Assembly: GCF_900111005.1 (NCBI RefSeq)
Contig: NZ_FOFV01000022.1
Location: forward strand, 81,217-145,216
Source: Lentzea albida
Lineage (GTDB): Bacteria > Actinomycetota > Actinomycetes > Mycobacteriales > Pseudonocardiaceae
Direction: 5' to 3'
DNA: 64,000 nt
Part shown: one piece after another, positions 41,403 through 49,282 of the stretch
How positions within the stretch are numbered: position 1 is the first letter of the stretch
Layout of the letters: every line of letters starts with the position of its first letter
Translations under genes and position numbers: made by a program
The notes under the pieces: model-generated
Database searches by the model: none
What the model saw: the letters and a program-made list of their open reading frames with translations, nothing else
What the model was told of the DNA's origin: nothing

Positions 41403-42647
41403 ATGGCGAGACCGCTGACCTTCAGCGACGACGAGGACAACGAGCAGCAGTGGCTCCCGGGCGGGAACCAGTCCTGTGAGGACGCCTTCCTGGAGTTCGT
41501 CGCGCGGCACCGGGGTGCGGACAACACGTCGTTCTGCGTGGAGGACTCGGACGGCGAGGAAGCGTTGGTGTTCTTGCTGGACGTCGGGGCCATCTGCCGC
41601 ATCCAGGGGTTCCAGGACTCGCGCACCGAGTACCGGGTCGTCACTTCCAGCGGCGACCACCGGAGACTGGCCGCCGAGTTCGCCCGCGGCGGGTTCGCCG
41701 CACTCGACCCGCACGGACCCTGGCTCCCCGACGTCGAGAGCTTCCTGCGGGCCCGGTCGGCCCATCGTGAGCGGCGAGTCGCCCGAGGCGAGCGGGAACA
41801 AGACCTCGGCGAGGCGCTTCGCTCCGAGTTCGACCGGTCCGTGCTGCGCCGGACCCACCCGCGCGAGCTTCGCCGCCGGCTGGACGTCCTGACCCGCGTC
41901 GACGGACGCGAGCCCGTCACGGTCTCCGGCGTCACCCACTACGGCTACGGGACAGGTGACACCGTCGACGCCTGGTTCGCCGCGGACGGACGGGGCCTCG
42001 TGGTGACGTTCGACCGGTCCAGCGCTCTTGCGGCCGCACAGGACGCTGCGCTGTACGACGGCGTACCGGCGGACCTGCTCGCCCTGGTGAGGAACGTGCC
42101 GGAAACGGCCACGACGCCCAGTTCCGCGCACCCCGGGGGCGGCACACCGGTGGCCGCCACCGGGATCTTCACCTTCTCCGGCCCGTGTGCGATGGCCGAC
42201 GGCCTGGTGGCGCGTCTGCGGGAGGACGGGCTGGGCATCGAGGCCACCGGCGTCGGCCGGCTCCTCGAACCCTTCCTCGCGCCACCGGACTTCACCCCGG
42301 CGGCGGTCGCGGAGGCGGGGGAGTGGTGGGGCCAGGAGGACGTCGCGAGGGGTTTCGCCGCGACGCCCGCACCGGACGGGCAGCAGGCCGCGCCACTCGA
42401 CCGCGAGGCGCTGACCAGGTTCTGCGAGATCTGGGCGGACTCCGGGTACAACGACCGCTGGGACGTGCACCACGTCCTCTTCGACAGCCGTACGGTCGAG
42501 GAGGCGGGTCCGGCCCGCGACGACCTGCTGGAGCTGGTGCGGACGCTCGGACTCGAACGCGTCGACGCCCCGCCGGGAGCCGCCACCGGCGAGGTGTGGG
42601 TCCGCTCCGATCCCCGCATCGACGCGGAGCTCGGCAACTGGTCGTGA
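41403..42647 (+). CDS. hypothetical cytoplasmic protein
   Basis: This 414-residue acidic protein starts at ATG 41403 with MARPLTFSDDEDNEQQWLPG; an in-frame ATG at 41307 is possible but less well placed. It has no signal peptide or membrane span. The middle (residues about 125-180) is highly charged and helical (ERRVARGEREQDLGEALRSE). The C-terminal part contains repeated Trp/Phe-rich segments (EAGEWWGQEDVARGF, FCEIWADSGYNDRWDVHHV). Codon use is normal for this genome, so it is a real gene. I do not recognise a family. Confidence 0.65.
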   Translation: MARPLTFSDDEDNEQQWLPGGNQSCEDAFLEFVARHRGADNTSFCVEDSDGEEALVFLLDVGAICRIQGFQDSRTEYRVVTSSGDHRRLAAEFARGGFAALDPHGPWLPDVESFLRARSAHRERRVARGEREQDLGEALRSEFDRSVLRRTHPRELRRRLDVLTRVDGREPVTVSGVTHYGYGTGDTVDAWFAADGRGLVVTFDRSSALAAAQDAALYDGVPADLLALVRNVPETATTPSSAHPGGGTPVAATGIFTFSGPCAMADGLVARLREDGLGIEATGVGRLLEPFLAPPDFTPAAVAEAGEWWGQEDVARGFAATPAPDGQQAAPLDREALTRFCEIWADSGYNDRWDVHHVLFDSRTVEEAGPARDDLLELVRTLGLERVDAPPGAATGEVWVRSDPRIDAELGNWS

Positions 42648-42925
42648 CACGCGTCCGGCCGGGCAACGGCGGATCGTCGTCACCGCCCGACTCAGTCCTC
42701 CGCGTCGCGGACCCCGAGTGCGATCTGCACCCGCTTCTGCCCGCGGGAACCGACTCGCACTGCTCGCGAGGTACCTCATGACGATCGGCAACGATGTCGC
42801 GGTGCAGGCGGCCGGTGACGCTGGGAGCGCCGACCCGCGGGTGATCGCCGACGGCCGTGCTGCGGAGCCGGCCGCCCGTTCTCGAGCCCGCGTCCGCAGT
42901 GGAGTGATGCAGGGCCGGGCGTTGC

Positions 42926-43591
42926 TCAGGCCGACGACACCAACCGCGCGCCGCTGCGCCGCCAGGCCCACACGACGACGAGCGCGGCCAGGATCGTCAA
43001 CGGCCAGCCCATGGCGATCCGGACGACGCCCAGCCAGCCGGTCTCATCGTTGGCGTAGAGCCACTGCTGCACCGCGAACCGGGCGCCGGACACCGCGGCC
43101 GCGGCGAGCGTGGCGACGTCGTGAGCGCGCAGCACGTCGCGGTCGGCCCGCCAGGAGTGCTTGCCGCCGTGCACGAGGTTCCACGCGACGCCGCTCAACG
43201 GGCGCCGGACCAGCACCGAGCTCAGGGTGACGACGAACACCAGCAGGTACGCCCAGATGCCGACGACGAAGAAGTCCCGCGCGGACCCGGTCACCGTGAC
43301 GACCCCGATCGCGACGGCGAGTCCGAGCAGGCCGCCGGCCGCCGTGCTGAACCGCTCCCCGCGCCCGAGCCGGTACGCGGTGATGGCCAGCCCGACGGCG
43401 ACCGAGATGGTGATGGGCGCGATCAGGGGCAGGAACGCGTTGGTCGCGACGAAGACCGCCACGGGGATGGCGGAGTACGCGAAACCCATCGGGCCGCCCG
43501 TCTTCTCGAGCAGCGACGACTGCCTGCCCGCCGCCGGTGCGGCTCGCTCCGGTTCCCCGGCGGTGCCGCGACGGGGGTTGGTCATCGTCAT
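42926..43591 (-). CDS. DUF3159 family membrane protein
   Basis: The 221-residue protein has about five to six transmembrane helices (AYSAIPVAVFVATNAFLPLI and AAGGLLGLAVAIGVVTVTGS, among others) and the family stretch SGVAWNLVHGGKHSWRADRD. CAGGAGG precedes ATG 43591. It is divergent from a YtrA-type GntR gene, and the shared promoter holds a perfect TTTACTA/TAGTAAA palindrome, so it may be co-regulated with the ABC exporter. DUF3159 is common in actinobacteria; its function is unknown. Confidence 0.82.
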   Translation of the reverse strand: MTMTNPRRGTAGEPERAAPAAGRQSSLLEKTGGPMGFAYSAIPVAVFVATNAFLPLIAPITISVAVGLAITAYRLGRGERFSTAAGGLLGLAVAIGVVTVTGSARDFFVVGIWAYLLVFVVTLSSVLVRRPLSGVAWNLVHGGKHSWRADRDVLRAHDVATLAAAAVSGARFAVQQWLYANDETGWLGVVRIAMGWPLTILAALVVVWAWRRSGARLVSSA

Positions 43592-43681
43592 TCGTTCCTC
43601 CTGGAGCCGTGGTGTGCGCTCCAGGAGAAACCGTGCCGCAACGGCACAGTCAAGCCGCTGTGATCCGGAGCCCTTCACTGT

Positions 43682-43701
43682 TTTACTATGGTACTAGTAA
43701 A
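43682..43701. promoter_or_regulatory. YtrA-type GntR operator (TTTACTA-N6-TAGTAAA)
   Basis: TTTACTA (43682-43688) and TAGTAAA (43695-43701) form a perfect inverted repeat with spacer TGGTAC. A partly matching CTG/CAG extends it outward. It lies 16 bp before the GntR start and between divergent genes. YtrA-subfamily regulators bind this kind of site. A closely related palindrome is found at 61552-61571. Confidence 0.75.
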
Positions 43702-43717
43702 GCAGTGAGGAGACTCC

Positions 43718-44113
43718 GTGTTCGTCTTCCGGCTCGACACCCACTCCGGCGTGCCGCCGTACCTGCAGCTCGTCCAGCAGGTGCGCCAGGCGGTGCTGCT
43801 CGGCTTCCTCCAGCCCGGTGACCGCCTCCCGCTCATCCGCGAGGTGGTCGAGGACCTGGCGATCAACCCGAACACCGTCGCCAAGGCGTACCGGCAGATG
43901 GAGCAGGAGAACCTGGTCACCGGCAGGCCCGGCCAGGGCACGTTCGTCGACGAGCGGCAGTCGGCTGTGATGCCGGCGTCGACGTACACGTCGCTGCGCC
44001 GCGGCCTGACGACCTGGCTGCGCCGCGCCTACGCGGCCGGTCTCGACGAGCAGGCGGTCGACGCGCTCCTCGCCTCCGTCCACCAGGAGATGCGGAACGA
44101 GGGCGTGGCGTGA
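43718..44113 (+). CDS. GntR family regulator, YtrA subfamily
   Basis: This 131-residue protein consists of a winged helix (residues 8-75; GVPPYLQLVQQVRQAVLLGF, then NPNTVAKAYRQMEQENLVTG and GQGTFV) and a short C-terminal helical pair for dimerisation. This is the YtrA layout, usually linked to ABC exporters. GTG 43718 follows GAGGAG. Its stop overlaps the start of the ABC ATPase (GTGA). It probably represses its own operon by binding the palindrome just upstream and is released under cell-envelope or antibiotic stress. Confidence 0.88.
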   Translation: MFVFRLDTHSGVPPYLQLVQQVRQAVLLGFLQPGDRLPLIREVVEDLAINPNTVAKAYRQMEQENLVTGRPGQGTFVDERQSAVMPASTYTSLRRGLTTWLRRAYAAGLDEQAVDALLASVHQEMRNEGVA

Positions 44114-45000
44114 CGACGGGCGAGTTCGCGCTGCGCACCGACGGAGTGGGCAAGCGGTACCGGAAGGGCTGGGCGTTGCGCGACTGCACCCTGGCCCTGC
44201 CGGCGGGCGGCGTGATCGCCCTGGTCGGGCCGAACGGCGCGGGCAAGACCACGCTGCTGCGCCTGGTCGTCGGGTTGCTGGCCCCGAGCACCGGCACGGT
44301 GGAGGTCCTCGGCCACGACGTCACCGCCAGCACCTCGCGCACCCTGGCTCGGATCGGGTTCCTGGCCCAGGACCACCCGCTGTACAAGCGCTTCACCGTC
44401 GCCGAGATGCTCCGCTTCGGCCGCGCCTGCAACCTCCGGTTCGACCAGGGCCTGGCCGAGCACAGGCTGGCGAAGCTGGGCATCCCGCTCGACCGCAGGA
44501 CCGGCACGCTCTCCGGCGGGCAGCAGGCCCAGGTCGCGCTCGCCCTGGCGCTGGCGAAGCGCCCGGACCTGCTCGTCCTCGACGAACCGGTGGCGAGCCT
44601 CGACCCGCTGGCCCGGCACGAGTTCATGCAGGTCCTCATGGGCGCGGTGGCCGAAGGGGACGTGACCGTCCTGTTCTCCTCCCACGTCGTGCACGAGCTG
44701 GAGCGCGTGTGCGACCACCTGGTCGTGCTCGACAACGGCCGGGTCACGCTCACCGGCGACATCGACACCCTGCTCACCGAGCACCGGCTGCTCGTCGGCC
44801 CGCGCACGGCCACCGGGCCCGAGCGGTCCGGCGCCGTCGTGGAGACCGTCCACAGCGAGCGGCACACGACCCTGCTGGTGCGTGACGGCGCGCTCCCGGT
44901 CGCGCCGGGGTGGCAGGCGCGGCCGGTCGCGCTCGAAGACCTGGTGCTCGCGTACCTGCGCCGGCCGGGCGTGGACGTCACGGCGGTGGGAGCGGCATGA
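44110..45000 (+). CDS. ABC transporter ATP-binding protein
   Basis: The 296-residue ATPase has Walker A GPNGAGKTT, the signature LSGGQQAQ, Walker B LLVLDEP and the switch His in FSSHVVHE. Its C-terminal 70 residues form the extra domain seen in antibiotic-exporter ATPases (BcrA/YtrB-like). It overlaps the GntR gene upstream and the permease gene downstream by 4 nt each, so regulator, ATPase and permease are one translational unit. It powers an ABC-2-like export complex of unknown substrate. Confidence 0.92.
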   Translation: MTTGEFALRTDGVGKRYRKGWALRDCTLALPAGGVIALVGPNGAGKTTLLRLVVGLLAPSTGTVEVLGHDVTASTSRTLARIGFLAQDHPLYKRFTVAEMLRFGRACNLRFDQGLAEHRLAKLGIPLDRRTGTLSGGQQAQVALALALAKRPDLLVLDEPVASLDPLARHEFMQVLMGAVAEGDVTVLFSSHVVHELERVCDHLVVLDNGRVTLTGDIDTLLTEHRLLVGPRTATGPERSGAVVETVHSERHTTLLVRDGALPVAPGWQARPVALEDLVLAYLRRPGVDVTAVGAA

Positions 45001-45968
45001 CCTGGTTGATCTGGCGCCAGCACCGGACCGAGGTCTGCGTCCTGGGGTTGCTCGTCGGAGTGTTCGGCATCGCCCTGCTCGTGCTCGGGACGCAGGCCCA
45101 CGACCTGTTCCCCGGCGGTCCCGCCCGGTGTGCGGGGGAGGCCCGGCTCGACGAGGCCTGCGTGGCCTCCTTCCGCCGGCTCGACGACGAGTACGGGTTC
45201 GTCGAGAACCTCCTGGCGGCCTTCTACCTGATGCCCGTCGTCATCGGTGCGTTCCTCGGCGCGCCGCTGCTCGCGCGCGAACTGGAGGACGGCACCTGGC
45301 AGCTCGCCTGGACGCAGGCCGTGCCGCGGACGCGCTGGCTGGCGGCCAAGCTCGCGGCACTGGCCGGCGTCACCGCCGCGCTCATCGGGACGTTCACCGC
45401 GGTGCTCACGTGGTTCCGCCGGCCGTTCGACGTGTGGGAGGGACGGTTCCAGTACGACGCCTTCGACCTGCAAGGACTCGTTCCGGTGGCGTACGCGCTG
45501 TTCGCGTTCGGGATCGCCACCGCCGCCGGGGCTGTCCTGCGGCGCAGCCTGCCCGCGTTCGGTGTCGCCTTCGGTGCGTTCCTCGCCGCGCGGATGGCGG
45601 TGGGGCTGCTGGCCCGTCCGGCCTACGCCACGCCGCTGACCAGCGTGGAGCCGGTTCCCGCCGGCGGCTCCGAGGACCGGGCGGGCCACCGGCCCGGCGT
45701 CGCCGACTGGACGATCGACCACGGCTACGCCGACGCCGCCGGGCGCAGGCTGACCTCGAGCGAGTACCTCGAGCTGGAGGCCGCCGCCGACCGGGCCGGG
45801 ACCAACCTCAACCAGTTCCTGCACGCGCGGGGCGTCCAGCAGGTCGAGGTCTACCACCCGGCCGACCGGTTCTGGGCGTTCCAGATCGTCGAGGCGGCCC
45901 TGTTCGCCACCGTCGCCGCGGTCGCGATCGGAGTGGTGGTGTGGCGGGTGCGGCGCCGTGTCGTCTGA
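44997..45968 (+). CDS. ABC transporter permease
   Basis: The 323-residue membrane protein starts MTWLIWRQHRTEVCVLGLLV and has six hydrophobic segments. A large outer loop lies between helices 1 and 2 (FPGGPARCAGEARLDEACVA) and a second before the last helix. The motif ARELEDGTWQLAWTQAVPRT at the cytoplasmic face is typical of transporters paired with YtrA regulators. The orphan permease at 61693 shows the same pattern (AQELEQGTHVLAFTQSVSRT), so the two are homologues. A strong hairpin after the stop ends the operon. Confidence 0.88.
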   Translation: MTWLIWRQHRTEVCVLGLLVGVFGIALLVLGTQAHDLFPGGPARCAGEARLDEACVASFRRLDDEYGFVENLLAAFYLMPVVIGAFLGAPLLARELEDGTWQLAWTQAVPRTRWLAAKLAALAGVTAALIGTFTAVLTWFRRPFDVWEGRFQYDAFDLQGLVPVAYALFAFGIATAAGAVLRRSLPAFGVAFGAFLAARMAVGLLARPAYATPLTSVEPVPAGGSEDRAGHRPGVADWTIDHGYADAAGRRLTSSEYLELEAAADRAGTNLNQFLHARGVQQVEVYHPADRFWAFQIVEAALFATVAAVAIGVVVWRVRRRVV

Positions 45969-45976
45969 ACGGCCCG

Positions 45977-46010
45977 GCAACATCCCCGCACCCGCTTCCG
46001 GGGATGTTGC
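45977..46010 (+). terminator. hairpin terminator after the ABC operon
   Basis: GCAACATCCCCG (45977-45988) and CGGGGATGTTGC (45999-46010) are perfect 12-bp arms with a 10-base loop, 8 bp after the permease stop. It separates the operon from the next gene. Confidence 0.8.
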
Positions 46011-46044
46011 AACCGCCGCGGACAGCGGCTGACACAATGGACGA

Positions 46045-46902
46045 ATGGCACTGGGTTACCTCTTCGCCGTGCTGGCGACCCTGGCGTCGGGCAGTGGTTC
46101 AATCCTGGAGTCCATGGGTGTGCGGCGTGCGGGTGCGTACGGCGGAAGGTCTCTCGATCTGATCGCTCTCCGGGGCCAGTGGCTGTACTTCCTCGGTCTG
46201 GGCGTGAACCTGCTGGGCTTCGTGTGCGCTTCCGCGGCCCTGCACCGGTTGCCGCTGTTCCTGGTCCAGTCGATGCTGGCGTTCAGCGTCGGCGTGACCG
46301 CCATGATCAGCGCTCTCATGGGCTCCCGCCTGCGTGCGCAGGGGTGGGCGGCACTGGGGGTCGGTGCGGCCGGTCTGGTCCTGCTCGGCGTGTCCGCGCA
46401 GCCGGGTCCCGCACAGCCCCTCCCGCCGCAGTGGCGGTGGGGCCTCGTCGCCATCGCGATCCCAGTGGCGTCGATCGTCCTCTACGCACGACGTCACAGG
46501 CACGTGTGGGCGACGGTGGCGCTGGCGTTCGGCTCCGGTGTCTCCTACAGCGTCGTCGGCATCTCGGCTCGGACGCTCCACCTCCCCGACGCCGTGTGGC
46601 GGCTCGTCCTGGAACCGGCGGCGTGGTCGATCGTCCTCAACGGACTCGTCGCGGCGGTGCTGTTCGCGATGGCCCTGCAGCGGGGCGGCCCGACCGGGGT
46701 GACCGCGATCATGTTCACCACCAACACGACGCTGTCGTCGTTCGTCGGCTTGGTCTACCTCGGCGACACCGTCCGCGACGGGTACGTGGCCGTCGCGACC
46801 ACGGGGTTCGTCGTGGCGATCGCCGGAGCGATCGCCGTCGCCCACTTCTCGGCCAACACCCGGCAGAAGGAGCCGGCGATGGCGAGCGCCATGTCGCGGT
46901 GA
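46045..46902 (+). CDS. DMT-superfamily (EamA-like) membrane protein
   Basis: The 285-residue protein has nine to ten transmembrane helices arranged as two similar halves. The first is MALGYLFAVLATLASGSGSI to VLLGVSAQPG; the second is RWGLVAIAIPVASIVLYARR to FVVAIAGAIAVAHFS. This arrangement is characteristic of drug/metabolite transporters of the NIPA/EamA kind. The pattern LESMGVRRAG at the end of helix 1 recurs in actinobacterial homologues. It is a single gene behind a terminator. Substrate unknown. Confidence 0.78.
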   Translation: MALGYLFAVLATLASGSGSILESMGVRRAGAYGGRSLDLIALRGQWLYFLGLGVNLLGFVCASAALHRLPLFLVQSMLAFSVGVTAMISALMGSRLRAQGWAALGVGAAGLVLLGVSAQPGPAQPLPPQWRWGLVAIAIPVASIVLYARRHRHVWATVALAFGSGVSYSVVGISARTLHLPDAVWRLVLEPAAWSIVLNGLVAAVLFAMALQRGGPTGVTAIMFTTNTTLSSFVGLVYLGDTVRDGYVAVATTGFVVAIAGAIAVAHFSANTRQKEPAMASAMSR

Positions 46903-47569
46903 GTTCGCCGTGGGGCCTCGGTAGTCGCGCTCCCGGTCGTCCTCGGCCGATCCGGCGGGAACCCGTCACGGGACACGACCTGGGGTTCTGCGCTGTGGTG
47001 GATCAGCTGAGGCAGGCGCTTGACGCCGTCTCGCGTTCGGGGGATCTTCCTCGGTGTCGTGGTGGCCCTGACGTTCTCGCGCTCGCAACCGGGCTGGGCG
47101 TTGGTCGGCACGCAGTTCAGCCTCCTCAACGGCTTCTCGCCGGTCGGGATGTCTGAACTGGTCAACGGGCTGTTGCTCGGGCGCGGTCTGTGCGAGACGC
47201 GGGACTTGCTCGACAACAGCGCCGGAGCCGTGGCGGTGGCGGCTCTCGGGGCGGGTTGCCCGGCGTTACGGCAAGATCGACGTTGATGCCTTCAGCGTGA
47301 ATATCTCCATTCGGAAGGCTTCATGTTTTTCGTGTGCGACCGTCTGGACCCTGCCAAAATCTTTTCGACTGCTATTCGGCGCTTTTATATCGGCTAAACG
47401 CCTGTATGAGCGATGCCCTGACCTGCGCTTGAGTTCACATAGCCGCGTTTCGTCGAAAGGGAAGACAGCAAATTTCGTATCTGGTCGTCGTGCTGCGGCA
47501 CTAGCTTCCTGGGAGACCCGGAGGGGGCGTCTCCCGCTCACGAAATTCCCGTCCAGGAAGGGAAAACGC
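46903..47569. other. gene-poor stretch with a VanZ-like remnant and an AT-richer leader
   Basis: The first half (about 47090-47286, plus strand) reads VGTQFSLLNGFSPVGMSELV then NGLLLG and LLDNSAGAVAVAALGAG. This resembles the C-terminal half of VanZ-like membrane proteins without a proper start, so it is probably a remnant. The second half (47290-47470) is clearly poorer in GC than its surroundings and has no convincing gene. It probably holds the promoter and leader of the S1 protease. Confidence 0.45.
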
Positions 47570-48571
47570 GTGCGTCCGAGAAGAAGAATTTCGACCTCGA
47601 TCGTCATAGCGGCGGTCGCCTTGGGGCTCGCCGCCGGTCCGGCACTGGGTGACGGCAAGCCCGACACCCCCGCCAAGTTGGGGGACCAGCGGCCGGTCGC
47701 GGCCGACCTGGCCGCCGGCAAGGCCGCCCTGACCGTCAGCGCGGAGGCCACCCAGGCGTCCGCGGCGATCCAGTCGCGGATCCTCCAGCACGTCCGGGCC
47801 AAGGGCACCAAGTACACCTTCGGCGCCTACGCCGACGCGCTCACCGGCAAGGTGGTCGTCGAGACGGACGCGCCGTCCGACGTCGTGGACTCCTTGGTGG
47901 GCGACAACAGCAAGGGCCTCGTCGAGGTCCGCAAGCAGACCGCCACCGACGACTTCACCCGGCGGGACGACGTGCCGGCGTTCTGGGGTGGCTCCGGCAT
48001 CACCTTCGCCGCCCCGAACGGCCACTGCTCGGCCGGTTACACCGTGCAGAACTCGGCCGGCACCAGGTTCATGGTCACCGCGGGCCACTGCTTCGCCAAC
48101 GGTGCCACCGCCGTCACCGAGCTCGGCGGCCGCGTCGTCGGCGTCGCGAGCGGCAACGGCCTGCCCGGCCAGGACATGGTCCTGCTCGGCGGCCAGTCCT
48201 ACGCCCCGTTCGTCTACGTCGGCGGTGTCGACAGCTCCACCGGACACCACGTGGCGTCGGCGGCCAACCCGATCGTCGGCTTCAACAACTACTGCCACAG
48301 TGGACGGACGACCGGTGAGCACTGCGGTCACACCGTCAGCAGCATCACCGGCACCGTCTGCACCTCCAGCGGTTGCAAGTCGCCCGTCATCGTCTACAGC
48401 GGCGGAACCCTGCCGCAGGGCGGCGACTCCGGCGCACCGTTCTACGCGCTCAGCGTGTCCGCGGACGACAAGCACATCCGCGGACACCACATCGCCTCCA
48501 GCGGTACCACCAGGTACGCCGAGATGTGGAGCCGCGTCCAGGCCAGGTTCGGCGTCTCGATCGTGACCTGA
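47570..48571 (+). CDS. secreted S1 serine protease (streptogrisin type)
   Basis: This 333-residue preproenzyme has a signal peptide (residues 1-27, ending GPALG), a pro-region (about 30-140; TKYTFGAYADALTGKVVVET) and a chymotrypsin-fold domain. The catalytic triad is His173 (TAGHCF), Asp202 (GQDMVLL) and Ser287 (GGDSGAPF). GTG 47570 follows AGGAAGGG. Four or more cysteines in the mature part fit the disulfides of extracellular actinobacterial proteases. The start could lie further upstream, but only this one begins directly with a signal sequence. A shared terminator separates it from the convergent lipoprotein gene. Confidence 0.9.
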   Translation: MRPRRRISTSIVIAAVALGLAAGPALGDGKPDTPAKLGDQRPVAADLAAGKAALTVSAEATQASAAIQSRILQHVRAKGTKYTFGAYADALTGKVVVETDAPSDVVDSLVGDNSKGLVEVRKQTATDDFTRRDDVPAFWGGSGITFAAPNGHCSAGYTVQNSAGTRFMVTAGHCFANGATAVTELGGRVVGVASGNGLPGQDMVLLGGQSYAPFVYVGGVDSSTGHHVASAANPIVGFNNYCHSGRTTGEHCGHTVSSITGTVCTSSGCKSPVIVYSGGTLPQGGDSGAPFYALSVSADDKHIRGHHIASSGTTRYAEMWSRVQARFGVSIVT

Positions 48572-48595
48572 CCCGCACCCGGTGACCGGGTGAAC

Positions 48596-48625
48596 ACGGC
48601 CGGGGGAGCGTGCTTCCCCGGCCGT
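48596..48625. terminator. bidirectional hairpin terminator
   Basis: ACGGCCGGGG (48596-48605) and CCCCGGCCGT (48616-48625) are perfect 10-bp arms with a 10-base loop. It lies between the stops of the protease (48571) and the convergent lipoprotein gene (48635). Confidence 0.8.
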
Positions 48626-48634
48626 CCTCGCGCG

Positions 48635-49189
48635 TCAGGTCACCTCGAGCGGCCACGGGCCTCCGGCGACGACCACCTGCGGCCCGTCGTCGCGGTTGAC
48701 GACGACCACCGCGAACACCTCGTACCGCCCGGCAGGCAGCACCCCGCCGCCCGCACACGGCGCGATGGTGCCCTGGGCGGTGAACACCTGGCTGGCACCG
48801 GCGCGGAGGTCGACCACCTGCCCCACCGAGTCCTTGGCGACCGGCGTGGCCACTACCTGCCCGGCCCGTGCGACGTACACGTCCGCCTCGGGTGTCGCCA
48901 CCCCCGCGACCTCGGCCCCGGTGCTGGTGACGGTCACGGTTCCGGCGAACGTCCCGTCGCCGTCCCGCCCCGTGCGCGGCGGGAACTCGCCGGTGACCGA
49001 CAAGCCCTCGACCCTGCTGGGCAGGGTGTCGATCCGGTCCCCGCACGCGGGTACCGAGGCCTGCTCCACCACGTCACCTCCCGAGTTCGCGGACTGCGTC
49101 GATCCCGCCGGCCGGCCACCGGCCGCGCACGCCGTCACGACGACGAGGGCGGATCCGAGTGCCGCGGCCTTCCTGAGCATCTGCGCCAT
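48635..49189 (-). CDS. putative lipoprotein
   Basis: This 184-residue protein has a lipoprotein signal (ALGSALVVVTACAAGG; lipidated Cys about residue 21) and a Ser/Gly-rich linker. A single beta-sandwich-like domain follows, with TFAGTVTVTSTGAEVAGVAT and a C-terminal VLPAGRYEVFAVVVVNRDDG. Two cysteines in the mature part (VPACGDR and APCAGG) may pair. It would be anchored on the outer face of the membrane. No function is recognised. It is convergent with the S1 protease gene and is followed on the other side by the ABC exporter on the same strand. Confidence 0.75.
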   Translation of the reverse strand: MAQMLRKAAALGSALVVVTACAAGGRPAGSTQSANSGGDVVEQASVPACGDRIDTLPSRVEGLSVTGEFPPRTGRDGDGTFAGTVTVTSTGAEVAGVATPEADVYVARAGQVVATPVAKDSVGQVVDLRAGASQVFTAQGTIAPCAGGGVLPAGRYEVFAVVVVNRDDGPQVVVAGGPWPLEVT

Positions 49190-49282
49190 GTGCGCTCACT
49201 CCCCGGAACGCGTTCTTCGGTCACCGGGTGGACGTAAGACGGACCGCTTACCGTTGCACACCTGTCGTCGCGGCGGAACGGC

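Noticed and set aside
42648..42925. Short plus-strand frames between the hypothetical gene and DUF3159
   Set aside because: No ribosome-binding site with matching codon use and no motif; treated as intergenic.
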